Positions 9,401 through 18,688 of a stretch of 64,000 nucleotides of DNA are shown here, in pieces. The stretch lies in NCBI RefSeq assembly GCF_007859915.1, contig NZ_SJPM01000002.1, positions 62,001 to 126,000 of the forward strand, in the 5' to 3' direction. Position numbers and translations under genes: made by a program. A model generated the notes under the pieces. That model searched no databases. It was not told the origin of the DNA and worked only from the letters and a program-made list of their open reading frames with translations. Position 1 is the first letter of the stretch. Each line of letters begins with the position of its first letter. The DNA is from Neorhodopirellula pilleata. Its GTDB lineage: Bacteria > Planctomycetota > Planctomycetia > Pirellulales > Pirellulaceae.

Positions 9401-11197
9401 ATGGAATTCTCTGCGCTCAAGATACGTTCGGCGGGGGCAGCATCGCGGCTGGTCTCGACGATAGTGCTAGGCGTTTGCCTAAATTGGGCAGACGTAAGTA
9501 CTTGCTGCGCTCAGGGATCAGACAGCGTATTCGATCAGCCTAATAATTTTTCCACTCTGCCCGATATCGACGGTCTGTGGGAACTCCCGGCAGCTAGCGA
9601 ATTGTTGCCGCCTGCGGTCATCGATATGGATCAAGCCCTTCAGGTCTGGAACGAATCGCAGGTGGATGCCCGAAGCGAAGGCATTGTTTTGCAGAATGAA
9701 CTGCCTCAGCCGATGATCGCTGAACCATGGTGGTCAGTACCGATCAAGGATTCCATTCGGCCGGATTTGCATGCGTTGCCCATCGATCTTGATACCTTGT
9801 TTGCGCTGACGGCCGCTCATTCGGGGCGCGTCCAGGCTGTCGCACAGGCACCGTGGGTTAGCCAATCACAAGTTGAACAAGCTCAAGCAGCTTTCGATCC
9901 GACGCTGTTCAGCGACAATCGTTTCAACAGCACCAGTGACCCTGTCGAAAACTCGTTGACGACTGGCGGACCACCACGATTGCAAGACAACATCGTTGGC
10001 TTGGATTCGGGGCTTCGAGGGCAAAATCAACGAGGGACGGATTATCGCGTCGGACAGCGTTTTGGGCACAAGAATAGCAACTCGAATTTCTTCTCCCCGT
10101 CGGATCAGGGGACCGCACGGCTCTACGGGAACTTGACGCATCCACTGATGCGTGGCCGAAAAATCGATGTTAATAGAAGCTTGGTTCTGACGGCGCAGTT
10201 CGAAACGCAAGCTGCGAGAGCTGAGTATCAAGATGCTTTGCAAAAGCAACTGTTTCAGGTTGCCGACACCTATTGGTCTCTCTACACCGAAAGAGCCTCG
10301 TTTCTACAACGCCAAAAGCACTTAGCCCGAGCAAGTGAGATTGCGGAACTCCTATTGGCAAGGGAAGGCTACGATTCATCCAGTAGTCAAGTGCTCCGCG
10401 CGCGAGCCACCGTGGCCAATCGATTTGCCGACTTGGCTCAAGCAGATGCAAGCATCAGAAATCTCGAATCGCGTTTGCGAGCACTCATCAATGCACCTGA
10501 ATTGACTGACAATCGGAACGCAGAGTTTCTGCCTCTGCAATCCGCAAGTCTTTTACCGTTTGAGTTTGCGATTGAAAATGAAGTCGCAACAGCCCTCGAA
10601 AGACGTCCAGAATTGGCTGAACTCGCTAGTAAACTGGCAGCTACCAATGTTCGGTTGCAGCTCGCTCGAGACCAATCCAAACCGACGCTGAATCTCGTTG
10701 CTGAAGGCTATGTTGCTGGGCTGCAGGGCCAATCCGATATCCCTGGTGCATTTGTTGATCAATTTTCAACAGGACGTCCCGGTTACGCCGCAGGTTTGGT
10801 TTACGAACGCCCCGTTGGCAATCGAGCAGCGACCGCTGCGGTTCGCCAGAGGCAATTCGAAATCGCTCAGCTCGGCCACTTGATCGACGAGGCGAAGGAA
10901 AACGTCCGAGCTGAAGTCGAAACTGCGGTCCGAAATGTCCAAGCCGCCAAGCAAGCCGCACTAGGCCGACAGCTCTCCGTCGACGCTACAAACGCTGAAG
11001 TCGAATCCCTGAAAGACCGCTGGCAAACACTCGGCAACGATCCGCAACTAGGCCAACTGCAACTGAACGATTTGCTTAGCAGCCAGGACCGTTTGTTACA
11101 GGAAGAGCAGAATCTGTTGCAAGCCTTGGTGCAGTACAACCTCGCGATACTGGAAGTACAACGTTCAACTGGTGTCCTGGTGCAGTTCGCCGAATGA
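9401..11197 (+). CDS. TolC-family outer membrane efflux protein
   Basis: 598 residues. An N-terminal hydrophobic stretch (~18-30) suggests export, followed by ~110 residues of planctomycete-type linker. Two OEP-like halves follow: helical segments such as ADTYWSLYTERASFLQRQK (~285-303) and a second coiled region AEVETAVRNVQAAKQAALG (~505-525). TolC-type proteins trimerise as an outer-membrane beta-barrel with a periplasmic alpha-helical tunnel and work with HlyD-type adaptors, which are encoded immediately downstream. It is the first gene of a plus-strand set (9401-15964) divergent from the giant surface protein, so a role in exporting that protein is reasonable but inferred. Confidence 0.88.
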   Translation: MEFSALKIRSAGAASRLVSTIVLGVCLNWADVSTCCAQGSDSVFDQPNNFSTLPDIDGLWELPAASELLPPAVIDMDQALQVWNESQVDARSEGIVLQNELPQPMIAEPWWSVPIKDSIRPDLHALPIDLDTLFALTAAHSGRVQAVAQAPWVSQSQVEQAQAAFDPTLFSDNRFNSTSDPVENSLTTGGPPRLQDNIVGLDSGLRGQNQRGTDYRVGQRFGHKNSNSNFFSPSDQGTARLYGNLTHPLMRGRKIDVNRSLVLTAQFETQAARAEYQDALQKQLFQVADTYWSLYTERASFLQRQKHLARASEIAELLLAREGYDSSSSQVLRARATVANRFADLAQADASIRNLESRLRALINAPELTDNRNAEFLPLQSASLLPFEFAIENEVATALERRPELAELASKLAATNVRLQLARDQSKPTLNLVAEGYVAGLQGQSDIPGAFVDQFSTGRPGYAAGLVYERPVGNRAATAAVRQRQFEIAQLGHLIDEAKENVRAEVETAVRNVQAAKQAALGRQLSVDATNAEVESLKDRWQTLGNDPQLGQLQLNDLLSSQDRLLQEEQNLLQALVQYNLAILEVQRSTGVLVQFAE

Positions 11198-11493
11198 AAG
11201 TAATTCAGCCGTCTGCGCGTCGGTCTTTTCGGGGCTGAATCTGTCGTAGCATTCACAACTCGACCCTCCCTTCAAGCTGGCAAGCCTGACGTAAGGGGCA
11301 CAGGATGGAGTGCGAACGGGGAAGTTGGCGTTATAATCGCTATAGAACGCATTTCCTCTGTATCATCTCGACTCCTCCAAATTTGATCGCCCAGATCGTC
11401 GACCGACACGGCAATTAGGCCTTAGAGTTCTCCGAGCAAAGTCTTGGAATTTTTAACTCAATTTATTGCCCGTCCATGTTTTCCGAAGAAGTC

Positions 11494-12387
11494 ATGTTTT
11501 CAACGTCACTTCGAATCAAGCTAGCCGGAGTCATACTCCTCTCGCTTGTGGCTGCACCGGTGTTTGCACAAACTGCCACCTATAACGACGCATACACGAT
11601 CCAGGGCTTTAGCCAGCCAAACCGCGTTTCGCAAGTCGCGAGCGCCACGTCCGGTATCATTCTTTCTTTCAATGCAAGTGAGGGCGATCGAGTTCGTCAA
11701 GGCGACTGCCTAGTGCAACTCGATCACCGCATTCATGACGAAAAACTGGAACTTGCACGCGTTGCAAAAGACTCGCTCGGGGATTTGCAAAGTGCGGAAG
11801 CCGAACTCACTGCAAAAAATGCACGGCTCGATCGGCTCATTGAACTCTCAAGTCGCAACCACGCCACAGCCGTCGAGCTGATGCAGGCTCAGGAGGATTC
11901 GGCGATCGCACGCGCCAATGTACAGCGTGCAAAAGACCGTTTGGCTCAAGCGACAGCCGATCATGCCCGGCTGCTCGCGGAATCGAATCAGTTCTGGATC
12001 AATGCACCGTTTGATGGGGTCGTCGTAGAATTCGCCAAAGAAGTCGGCGAGTATGTCGGGCCCGGCGAGGCGGTGATCTGCACGGTTGCCGAGCTGGACA
12101 CCTTGTGTGTTGAGTTCCTATTGCCCCGACACTACCGCGATAGTTTCAATGTCGGTGACGACGTCGATGTCGTCTTTACGGTCGCCAACGAAACAGTGCG
12201 TGGAACGATTCAGTTCATTTCACCGTTTCCGAATGGGGAGACCAATACGTTCAAGGTGAAAACTCGGGTCGACAACTCATCGGGTCTACTGAACGCCGGA
12301 GAGCGCTGCCAGCTCCGCGTCAATTCCGGCTCACCACCAAAATCCGATTCGCCGAGCAATTTACAACTCAGCCAACACAGGCTTTAA
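11494..12387 (+). CDS. HlyD-family periplasmic adaptor (membrane fusion protein)
   Basis: About 297 residues. The ATG at 11494 is preferred because GAAGAAG lies just upstream and a good signal peptide follows (hydrophobic LAGVILLSLVAAPVFA, cleavage near AQ); an in-frame ATG at 11476 would add six residues. The order is lipoyl/biotinyl half (GIILSFNASEGDRVRQGDCL), long coiled-coil hairpin (LELARVAKD... AQATADHARLL), second lipoyl half (INAPFDGVVVEFAKEVGEYV), then a beta-barrel domain. The protein would bridge an inner-membrane partner to the TolC-like channel upstream. It is the first of three adaptor-type proteins in a row. Confidence 0.88.
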   Translation: MFSTSLRIKLAGVILLSLVAAPVFAQTATYNDAYTIQGFSQPNRVSQVASATSGIILSFNASEGDRVRQGDCLVQLDHRIHDEKLELARVAKDSLGDLQSAEAELTAKNARLDRLIELSSRNHATAVELMQAQEDSAIARANVQRAKDRLAQATADHARLLAESNQFWINAPFDGVVVEFAKEVGEYVGPGEAVICTVAELDTLCVEFLLPRHYRDSFNVGDDVDVVFTVANETVRGTIQFISPFPNGETNTFKVKTRVDNSSGLLNAGERCQLRVNSGSPPKSDSPSNLQLSQHRL

Positions 12388-12522
12388 GCCGTAATAAACT
12401 CAGCTGATCGATTGTACGCCAGGCCTTCCAGCCTGATTTGATGGAATCCCTGACATGATGGATTTCAAACTCAGCCTAGAAAGGCTGCGGAACGTTTTTA
12501 CCTTACCCACGAACAATTGCTC
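12388..12522. repeat. Intergenic imperfect palindrome in export operon
   Basis: This short gap contains GGCCTTCCAGCCTGA and CAGCCTAGAAAGGCTG, which resemble parts of the palindrome at 36501-36560. It is probably a degenerate member of the same repeat family. It may uncouple the downstream genes from 11494-12387. Confidence 0.4.
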
Positions 12523-13842
12523 ATGTCGATCACGGCGGAAACAATCGAAAGCATCCGAGCGCCGGAGGTTCGTCGGACGACTGAGTCTATCTCGGAAACC
12601 CATGATTGGTCCGTGCTGCTCGCCGGAAGTGGTGACGCTGGCTATATCCAATGGCGTTTGGTCGAGAAGGCATCAATGACGATCTTGGCCGCTTCGGCCA
12701 ACCCAGATTCTACCTTCCGTACGCGTTCAGCAGAACTTGCTGAAGTTGCCATCCGAACGGGGCTGCGCCAGTCGTGTATCCTTGCCTCTCCCACAACGGC
12801 AATCCTCATCGCCGAGCCAATTCCGGCGATCGACAACAATTGTCTTTGCGTTAGCTTTCCCTGCCAAGCCAACGAACTCGACGAGAATGCCGTTGCTCGG
12901 CGAATTGCTATTGTGGCCAGAGCCGCCTCTCTATATTCAGCCACATCACCCGCAGCGACGACTCCCGTTGTTGCGCCGCCGGTTGACCTGCCTTCATGGA
13001 CCGAACTGGCGAATTTGATAAGGAAAAAGCTGCTGGCAGGACCGAGATCAAGGTTCAATGTCTACCTTAGTACCTTATTCGCTTGCGTGGGGGTGTGCTT
13101 CATTCCCTGGCCACATTCGATCCATTGCGATGTGGTCTGTGAGCCAGTCGTGCGTCGCTACGTTGCGGCTCCGTATGACGCAAGACTATTGCGTTCCGAT
13201 GTTGTTGTTGGGCAACAAGTCAAACAAGGCGATTTGCTGGCCACGCTCGACGGTGGTGAATTGCGCAGTCAGCTTGCGTCTGTCCAAGCCAAGCTTGCTC
13301 AAGCCGAACAACGTGAGCTTGCAGCGCTCTCAACCGGCGATCACTCGAAATCGGAATTTGAACGTCTTGAGGTCGAGCACTTGCGACGCGAATCTGAATT
13401 GCTTGAACGGCGGCAAAGGAACTTGGAGATTCGTTCGCCAATCGACGGCGTTGTCGTTACTGGCGATTTGGAACGAGCCGAGGGAGCGCCGCTTTCGGTC
13501 GGAGACAATCTCTTTGAGATCGCCAGCCTTGACCATCTGATTGCCGAAATAGCCATACCCGAGCAGGACATTTTGTTTGTCAGCGATGATCTGAGGGTGT
13601 CGATTTTCGTTGACGCCATGCCGGGAACGCGACTTGAATCGACCATTGAGCGGATTCATTTGCGCAACGAAATCCGAGACAACACCAGTGTCTTTATTGC
13701 TGAAGCGAACTTATCGAATGACGATGCTTTGCTCCGTCCCGGAATGATCGCCAAAGCAACGATCAATGCCGGGTATCGCGCAATTGGTTGGCAACTGTTC
13801 CGTCGCCCTTACAACGCGGCACGCCAGTGGGTTGGGTGGTAG
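12523..13842 (+). CDS. HlyD-family adaptor with a long N-terminal (GAF-like) domain
   Basis: About 439 residues. The ATG at 12523 is preferred over a TTG at 12517. The first ~140 residues form a soluble domain (WSVLLAGSGDAGYIQWRLVE, later AELAEVAIRTGL) that resembles the GAF-like N-termini seen on planctomycete adaptors; that assignment is tentative. A transmembrane segment follows near ~175-190 (TLFACVGVCFIPW), then a lipoyl half (APYDARLLRSDVVVGQQVKQ), a short coiled coil, the second half (IRSPIDGVVVTGDLERAEG) and a beta-barrel. A cytoplasmic sensor-like domain fused to a periplasmic adaptor fits regulation of export, but this is inference. The stop lies 4 bases before the next ATG, so the two genes are tightly linked. 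Confidence 0.8.
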   Translation: MSITAETIESIRAPEVRRTTESISETHDWSVLLAGSGDAGYIQWRLVEKASMTILAASANPDSTFRTRSAELAEVAIRTGLRQSCILASPTTAILIAEPIPAIDNNCLCVSFPCQANELDENAVARRIAIVARAASLYSATSPAATTPVVAPPVDLPSWTELANLIRKKLLAGPRSRFNVYLSTLFACVGVCFIPWPHSIHCDVVCEPVVRRYVAAPYDARLLRSDVVVGQQVKQGDLLATLDGGELRSQLASVQAKLAQAEQRELAALSTGDHSKSEFERLEVEHLRRESELLERRQRNLEIRSPIDGVVVTGDLERAEGAPLSVGDNLFEIASLDHLIAEIAIPEQDILFVSDDLRVSIFVDAMPGTRLESTIERIHLRNEIRDNTSVFIAEANLSNDDALLRPGMIAKATINAGYRAIGWQLFRRPYNAARQWVGW

Positions 13843-13846
13843 TCCA

Positions 13847-15964
13847 ATGTCGTCACTAGGTGATAATGCGGCTGCGGTGCCGGGCCTTCCAGAGTTGATG
13901 CCATTGCGTCGTGGTCTGTGCCTGCATCATCGCCGTGAATCTACACAGGTCGTTCTTGAGGACAATGTCCGATCGAAGTTCTATCGCCTCGGTGCGGTCG
14001 AAGCATTGTTTATCCAGAATTTGATCGAAAATGGCTCGACGGCTCACGCGTTCTCCAACGCCAGCCAAGTGGATGCCTCATTCACGATCGAAAACGCAGT
14101 CGGGCTATGCAAATGGCTTGCGATTAATGAATTGACGGCTGCGAACAGCGCGAACGGTGGGACGACGCCCGATCGTCCCGCGAAAGGGGCAAGCACGCCG
14201 AATCCATTCGCACTCGCTTTCTTTTGGAAGATTCCGATTGTCAATCCAGACCAGTGGCTTCAGACGTTAGTCCGGTATTTCGGTTGGCTGTTTTGCTCAC
14301 AAGCCCTGCTCCTAGGACTTGCCTGTTTCCTGTTGGGCGTATTGCAGACATCGGGCAACTGGGCTGAGTTTTCCAACAGCTATGAGAACTTGTTCACTCC
14401 TTGGCGCGGCCTAACGCTGGCCCTCGCCTGGCTCGTTTTGAAAGTCATTCACGAGACCGCGCATGGTGCCACTTGCCGTCGCTACGGAGGCGAAGTCAAC
14501 GAAGCCGGCTTTGCCATGATCCTGCTGATGCCGATCGCCTACGTTAACGTCACGTCCAGTTGGCGGTTCGCGTCGAGGTGGCAACGTCTGCATGTGACTC
14601 TCGCGGGAGTAGCCGCCGAACTGTTTATCGCTGGGCTTGCTTTAATCGCTTGGAACCTTTGCGACTCGCTGCCGCTAAAGCAAGCCGCTACGGATGTGGT
14701 ACTGCTTGCGACCGTTAGCTCGCTGCTGTTTAACCTCAATCCGTTGCTCAAATTCGACGGATACTTCGCGCTCGCCGACGCAACGGGAATCGACAACCTT
14801 TATTCATTTGGTCAACGTTACGCCCAATACTTCGGTAACCGATACATTCTTGGGCTGGATGCCGAGGTGCCTACACTGCCGGGTTCACGTCCTGCCTGGA
14901 TCAAACTCTATGGACTGTCGGCTGCTGTCTATCGCGTCTTCACGATTTCAGGTCTGCTGATTGCTGCTGCGGCACTCTTCAAGGGAGCTGGTATAGCCAT
15001 CGCGATCGCGGGCGGATTCTCGTTCATTGTTCGACCACTTTGGACTCTTGCAAACCATCTTTGGAAGCTGCACGGCGAATCGGAATTGTCGCTCGCGCGG
15101 CTAGCGGTAAGATTGGGATTGCTGGTGTCACTTGTATTTGGGGCGATGTGGTTCGCCCCTGTCAGTTTCACTTGGACCGCCCCTGCCATCGTGCAATATG
15201 ACCCACCTGCCGTTTTACGTTCGCGATCGGCAGGCTTCATAGCCGCGCTTCATGCGCGTGATGGTCAACCCGTTGTCGAAGGCCAAACGATTGTGACGCT
15301 TCGCAACGACGAACTGGAGCTTGAACTTGCAGGTCTTCGCAAGGAGCTCGCACAAACGGACCAAGAAATTCTTGCCGCGCAGTGGAATGCAGATTCTTCG
15401 AAGCTTGGCGACGCACAGTCTCGCAGAGCAGGTCTAGTCGAACAAGTTGAAGAGCTCCAGATCCAGGTCGACTCAATGGCGATTCGTGCACCGAATTCAG
15501 GCACACTGGTCGCTAGAAACCTTCACTTGCTTCTGGAAACTTACGTCGAAGCCGGACAAGAACTCGCTGTCGTCGGCCGAGAAGATTCGAAGCGTTTGAA
15601 AGTTTCCATCGCTCAAATAGATGTTAAACAAGCTGCGGAATGGATCAATCATCCTCTTCGAATCGTGGTCGATGACGCGCCTTCGATCACAGCAAGCTTT
15701 TCGCGAATAGAAACTCGCGCAGACGACAGCTCGCCTGACGACTCACTATTGGCTACCAACGGTGGCTCGTTGCCCGCAGTGCCTTCTGCCGAAGGCGCTG
15801 TCCATTTGATGGAGCCCCGAGTCAATGCCTACATCCGACTTACCGCTGCTCAAGCACTGCAACTGCGAAGCGGCAAAAGAGCTTACGTAAGTATCGGCAA
15901 CAGCCAACAAACCCTTGGCGGAATCATTTATCAACATTGTTTTGATTTCATCGATTCTTTCTGA
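13847..15964 (+). CDS. M50 (site-2-protease-like) metallopeptidase fused to HlyD-type adaptor
   Basis: 705 residues from the ATG at 13847, four bases after the previous stop; a longer in-frame start at 13766 would overlap that gene by 77 bases. The N-terminal ~90 residues resemble a PqqD-like substrate-binding region (VVLEDNVRSKFYRLG). Then come multiple transmembrane segments. The zinc motif HETAH is at H202/H206, and NPLLKFDG with D304 supplies the third ligand, as in M50 proteases. The C-terminal third (from ~460) is an adaptor with lipoyl halves (AGFIAALHARDGQPVVEGQ and MAIRAPNSGTLVARNLHLLL) around a coiled coil. M50-HlyD proteins are known in peptide export and processing loci such as yydH-type systems. 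Here it takes the place expected for an ABC exporter. It probably processes or passes a secreted substrate across the inner membrane; the substrate is unproven. Confidence 0.85.
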   Translation: MSSLGDNAAAVPGLPELMPLRRGLCLHHRRESTQVVLEDNVRSKFYRLGAVEALFIQNLIENGSTAHAFSNASQVDASFTIENAVGLCKWLAINELTAANSANGGTTPDRPAKGASTPNPFALAFFWKIPIVNPDQWLQTLVRYFGWLFCSQALLLGLACFLLGVLQTSGNWAEFSNSYENLFTPWRGLTLALAWLVLKVIHETAHGATCRRYGGEVNEAGFAMILLMPIAYVNVTSSWRFASRWQRLHVTLAGVAAELFIAGLALIAWNLCDSLPLKQAATDVVLLATVSSLLFNLNPLLKFDGYFALADATGIDNLYSFGQRYAQYFGNRYILGLDAEVPTLPGSRPAWIKLYGLSAAVYRVFTISGLLIAAAALFKGAGIAIAIAGGFSFIVRPLWTLANHLWKLHGESELSLARLAVRLGLLVSLVFGAMWFAPVSFTWTAPAIVQYDPPAVLRSRSAGFIAALHARDGQPVVEGQTIVTLRNDELELELAGLRKELAQTDQEILAAQWNADSSKLGDAQSRRAGLVEQVEELQIQVDSMAIRAPNSGTLVARNLHLLLETYVEAGQELAVVGREDSKRLKVSIAQIDVKQAAEWINHPLRIVVDDAPSITASFSRIETRADDSSPDDSLLATNGGSLPAVPSAEGAVHLMEPRVNAYIRLTAAQALQLRSGKRAYVSIGNSQQTLGGIIYQHCFDFIDSF

Positions 15965-16044
15965 TCGCGAATGCAACAGAATTTGAATCGCGTGGCACAA
16001 ACCGGATGCGCCTTTGGCGTTTCGACAACAGCACGCTTCGCCGG

Positions 16045-16365
16045 CTTGGACCTTGCTTCGCAGCTATTTAGAAATCAAGATGTCGAAGGTTCCCTCCTTT
16101 CATTTCGATCCCGGAATCAGTTCGAGCCAGGCTCGAGCCGCCCGCCGACGCTGACTTTGAGACCCAGAAAGCTCGATTGCTCGAAAGCATCGTAAGATTT
16201 CAAGATTTCGACGGCGAACATCCTCCTCACCCCGTCCTAGGAACACTGACCCGAGAACAAATGATGCACTTACCAAGCCACCACACCACTAGCATCAAAT
16301 CCGGTACACGCACCGATCGCGAGCAATCGATGCATGAAAAGATCGATAAAGCCGCCAAAAGTTAA
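16045..16365 (+). pseudogene. Frameshifted DUF1569 (DinB-like) remnant
   Basis: Frame-by-frame reading shows pieces of a DUF1569-type protein in two frames. One frame reads SYLEIKMSKVPSFHFDPGIS and then meets a stop near 16146. The next frame continues PPADADFETQKARLLESI, then HPVLGTLTREQMMHLPSHHT, which matches the typical HP-x-G-LTxEQ...HxxHH ending of the family. Start and upstream half are missing. Interpretation as a decayed gene is from motif recall, without a search. Confidence 0.5.
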
Positions 16366-16420
16366 ATTTAGAGCACGCAGTCAGGTTTTGGATTCGACGA
16401 CATCTCAAGAGCGAGCAAGT

Positions 16421-16771
16421 ATGGAAAGTGAGAGCCGACAAAAGTCAAATGACGGAAGGCAGATTTCAGTTGCGGGAATGCTGGCATACACCGCACTGTG
16501 GGCATTGATCATCTGCCTTTCTCGCGAAGCCGTCAATCTACAGCAAGGCATCCATTCAATCGCACAGGCCCGACTGTCCGAAATTCTGATGCTGATTGTG
16601 ACTGGGTTGCTTTTCGTGGCAATCGGGCTTCCGATTGCAATCGTAGTTGGGAGAACGCCGAAGGCGGTTCCAATTTCGCTCGGCTGTTTCTTGGTTGGAT
16701 TCATTGCGATCCCCGTCCTGGTGGTAGTTTTGGTAACGCTAGGCAGTTTCGGCGTTATCGACCTCGATTAA
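16421..16771 (+). CDS. Small integral membrane protein, function unknown
   Basis: 116 residues from the ATG at 16421; an upstream in-frame ATG at 16334 would add an unlikely basic leader. A polar N-terminus (~25 residues, Ser/Lys/Gln rich) is followed by three hydrophobic segments (about 30-45, 65-85, 93-112). No recognisable motif is present. It is flanked by a decayed gene and the PhzF-like gene on the opposite strand, so there is no useful context. Confidence 0.55.
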   Translation: MESESRQKSNDGRQISVAGMLAYTALWALIICLSREAVNLQQGIHSIAQARLSEILMLIVTGLLFVAIGLPIAIVVGRTPKAVPISLGCFLVGFIAIPVLVVVLVTLGSFGVIDLD

Positions 16772-16957
16772 TGCGTGCCACCGAGAATCAGGTTTTCACG
16801 AGAGATCGCGTCTTTGCCCGCAAACTTCGGACGCGTCCACTTGTTGCTTTATTGGGAACGATGATAGGGCGGCGAGGAGCAAAAATTTGATGAATTTGAG
16901 CACCCGGCAATTTTTGGCCCCACGTTAACCCGAGAAGGCGTACGGCACTTGGTTGGG

Positions 16958-17848
16958 CTATCCGCAATATGGCCTCGTGGTGCCGGCGATCGTGATCTTT
17001 GTACTGGTTGATATCGTTTCCATCGTTGGTTTGCTCAGCAGTCGACCTTCGAGAACCGTCACCGCCGTGCCCGTTAAGTGGACGCGATCACCGGCAATTT
17101 CACAGCTCACCCTGCCGCCCCGGGACGACGCTTGGTAACCCACCAATGAAGTTTTCTCAAGCCGATTTGCCCAATACGGTGCCAAGCAACAGTGCGCCGA
17201 ACCGGTGACGGGGTCCTCGTTGATGCCGCAACGAGGGGCGAAGAAACGCGAAACAAAGTCAATGTCACTGCCTCGGCAGGCGGCCGTCACCATCACACCA
17301 CGTGTTTTGATCTCCGCAAGTGCGCCCAAGTTTGGCAGAAGTGATTCGACAATGCTCGAATCTTCGACAACCACCAGCAGGTCAAATTGGCTTTGCAAGA
17401 CCGTCGCCTCCCGAAGTCCCAGCGCCTGGCATACCTGCTCGGCAACTATCGGATCGACATCTTCGGCGGCCGGCGTTGCGGGGAAGTCAAGCGTGATCCT
17501 TGAACCGGCCTTTACGCAACGCAACTCACCGCTGCGAGTTTGAAATCGAATCGGCAAACTGGTGTCGACTTGATTCTGTTCAATCAGAGTATGTGCGGAA
17601 GCAAGCGTTGCGTGTCCACACAAGTCGACTTCCGTCGCCGGGGTGAACCAACGCAGGCGAAAGCTATTTGCCTCAGCCGTTGGAACCACGAATGATGTTT
17701 CGGAAAGGTTCATCTCGGAAGCAACACTCTGCATCCACTGATCGTCTGGAAAGTCATCGAGAATGCACACGGCCGCCGGATTTCCTGCGAACGGTCGGTC
17801 GGAAAACGCGTCGACTTGCCATATCGGAATACCTGTTTTCGAACTCAT
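16958..17848 (-). CDS. PhzF-family isomerase
   Basis: 296 residues, the usual family length. Hallmarks are QVDAFSDRPFAGNPAAVC at the N-terminus, the catalytic-glutamate motif NLSETSFV (~47-54), the glycine-rich GHATLASAH (~77-85) and, in the C-terminal half, DPVTGSAH. PhzF proteins share the diaminopimelate-epimerase fold. In phenazine makers they isomerise trans-2,3-dihydro-3-hydroxyanthranilate, but most homologues, including lone ones like this, have unknown substrates. No phenazine genes are nearby, so a general isomerase is the safer call. Confidence 0.88.
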   Translation of the reverse strand: MSSKTGIPIWQVDAFSDRPFAGNPAAVCILDDFPDDQWMQSVASEMNLSETSFVVPTAEANSFRLRWFTPATEVDLCGHATLASAHTLIEQNQVDTSLPIRFQTRSGELRCVKAGSRITLDFPATPAAEDVDPIVAEQVCQALGLREATVLQSQFDLLVVVEDSSIVESLLPNLGALAEIKTRGVMVTAACRGSDIDFVSRFFAPRCGINEDPVTGSAHCCLAPYWANRLEKTSLVGYQASSRGGRVSCEIAGDRVHLTGTAVTVLEGRLLSKPTMETISTSTKITIAGTTRPYCG

Positions 17849-18107
17849 TCAGGACTCTTCATGAATTTGGTGATTGGTAAATGTCCGCTGTTACCAAGGA
17901 GAGCAATTCAAGCCGATGTGGGTTCACGAAAGCCGAACTGCGTCCGGGCTTGAAAGCATCAGTGAAACGTCTGGAATCGATAAGGGCCGAGTAACCTCGG
18001 GCTACAGCAGGTTTCGGGTCCGTAACATGAAATCGAAAATTCACTTGATGATGGTGGCTCGCAGAATCTGCGGCAACCTAGTCGCGGTTGAACGGGCATT
18101 TCCGCAT

Positions 18108-18500
18108 TCACGGTTGACGAGCAAGCAGGACGAGAATGCAACTACCATCGTCGATCACATTGATGCCGGCTTCTCGTGCCGATTGGCTCGCTTGTTCATC
18201 TTCGGCCCCGGGTTGCATCCGGATGTGTTGTACGCCGGCTGCGATCCCATCGGCGACGACTTTCCGAGTGACCTCGGGTGGCGTGATGATCGAGAGAGCT
18301 TCAGGGACGAGCGGCAGGTCGACGATTGACGGGTACGCGCGATGGTCTTCGATTTTGTCTTGTGCTGGATTGAGAGGGTAGGTCTCGCGTCCAGCGGCGA
18401 GCAGGGCGCGAAAGACTTTGTTACCGTACTTGTGCCTGCGATTGGATGCGCCGGCGACTGCATAGGTTTGGGCGGCGAAGAAACGTTCGATTGAGTTCAT
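18108..18500 (-). CDS. CoA-binding domain protein (YccU-like)
   Basis: 130 residues, a single CoA_binding_2 Rossmann domain. It has the N-terminal nucleotide-binding run YAVAGASNRRHKYGNKVF, then YPLNPAQDKIEDHRAYPSI and the later VQHIRMQPGAEDEQASQSAR typical of these small proteins. The family binds CoA; the physiological role is unclear. The start codon overlaps the stop of a possible small upstream reading frame (18497-18688) as ATGA, and no ribosome binding site is visible. Confidence 0.85.
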   Translation of the reverse strand: MNSIERFFAAQTYAVAGASNRRHKYGNKVFRALLAAGRETYPLNPAQDKIEDHRAYPSIVDLPLVPEALSIITPPEVTRKVVADGIAAGVQHIRMQPGAEDEQASQSAREAGINVIDDGSCILVLLARQP

Positions 18501-18688
18501 AATGTGTCTCGCTGGAGGGTTGGCTCTTCCGCAGAATCGGTGGGTTCAATCCCAGAGTTTTGCAGATAGGAAATTACCAACCAGCTGTTTTTTTCAGATT
18601 CAAATACCATTTTGAAAGCGATTCCCGATTCGGAACTGGATTTTCCGAGGTTTGAATTCCTGCGTCCAAACGGCTGAAAAAGGTCCAT
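18497..18688 (-). CDS. Possible small protein coupled to the CoA-binding gene
   Basis: A 63-codon frame whose stop overlaps the start of the CoA-binding gene by ATGA. It has no recognisable motif. The only support is the overlap and the lack of a separate ribosome binding site for the next gene, so it may be spurious. Confidence 0.22.
   Translation of the reverse strand: MDLFQPFGRRNSNLGKSSSESGIAFKMVFESEKNSWLVISYLQNSGIEPTDSAEEPTLQRDTL

Noticed and set aside
15971..16195. A 74-residue frame after the M50 gene
   Set aside because: It covers the decayed DUF1569 gene in a third frame; the other two frames carry the recognisable residues.
16958..17848. Phenazine biosynthesis cluster
   Set aside because: Only a lone PhzF-family gene is present; such genes are common and have other roles.
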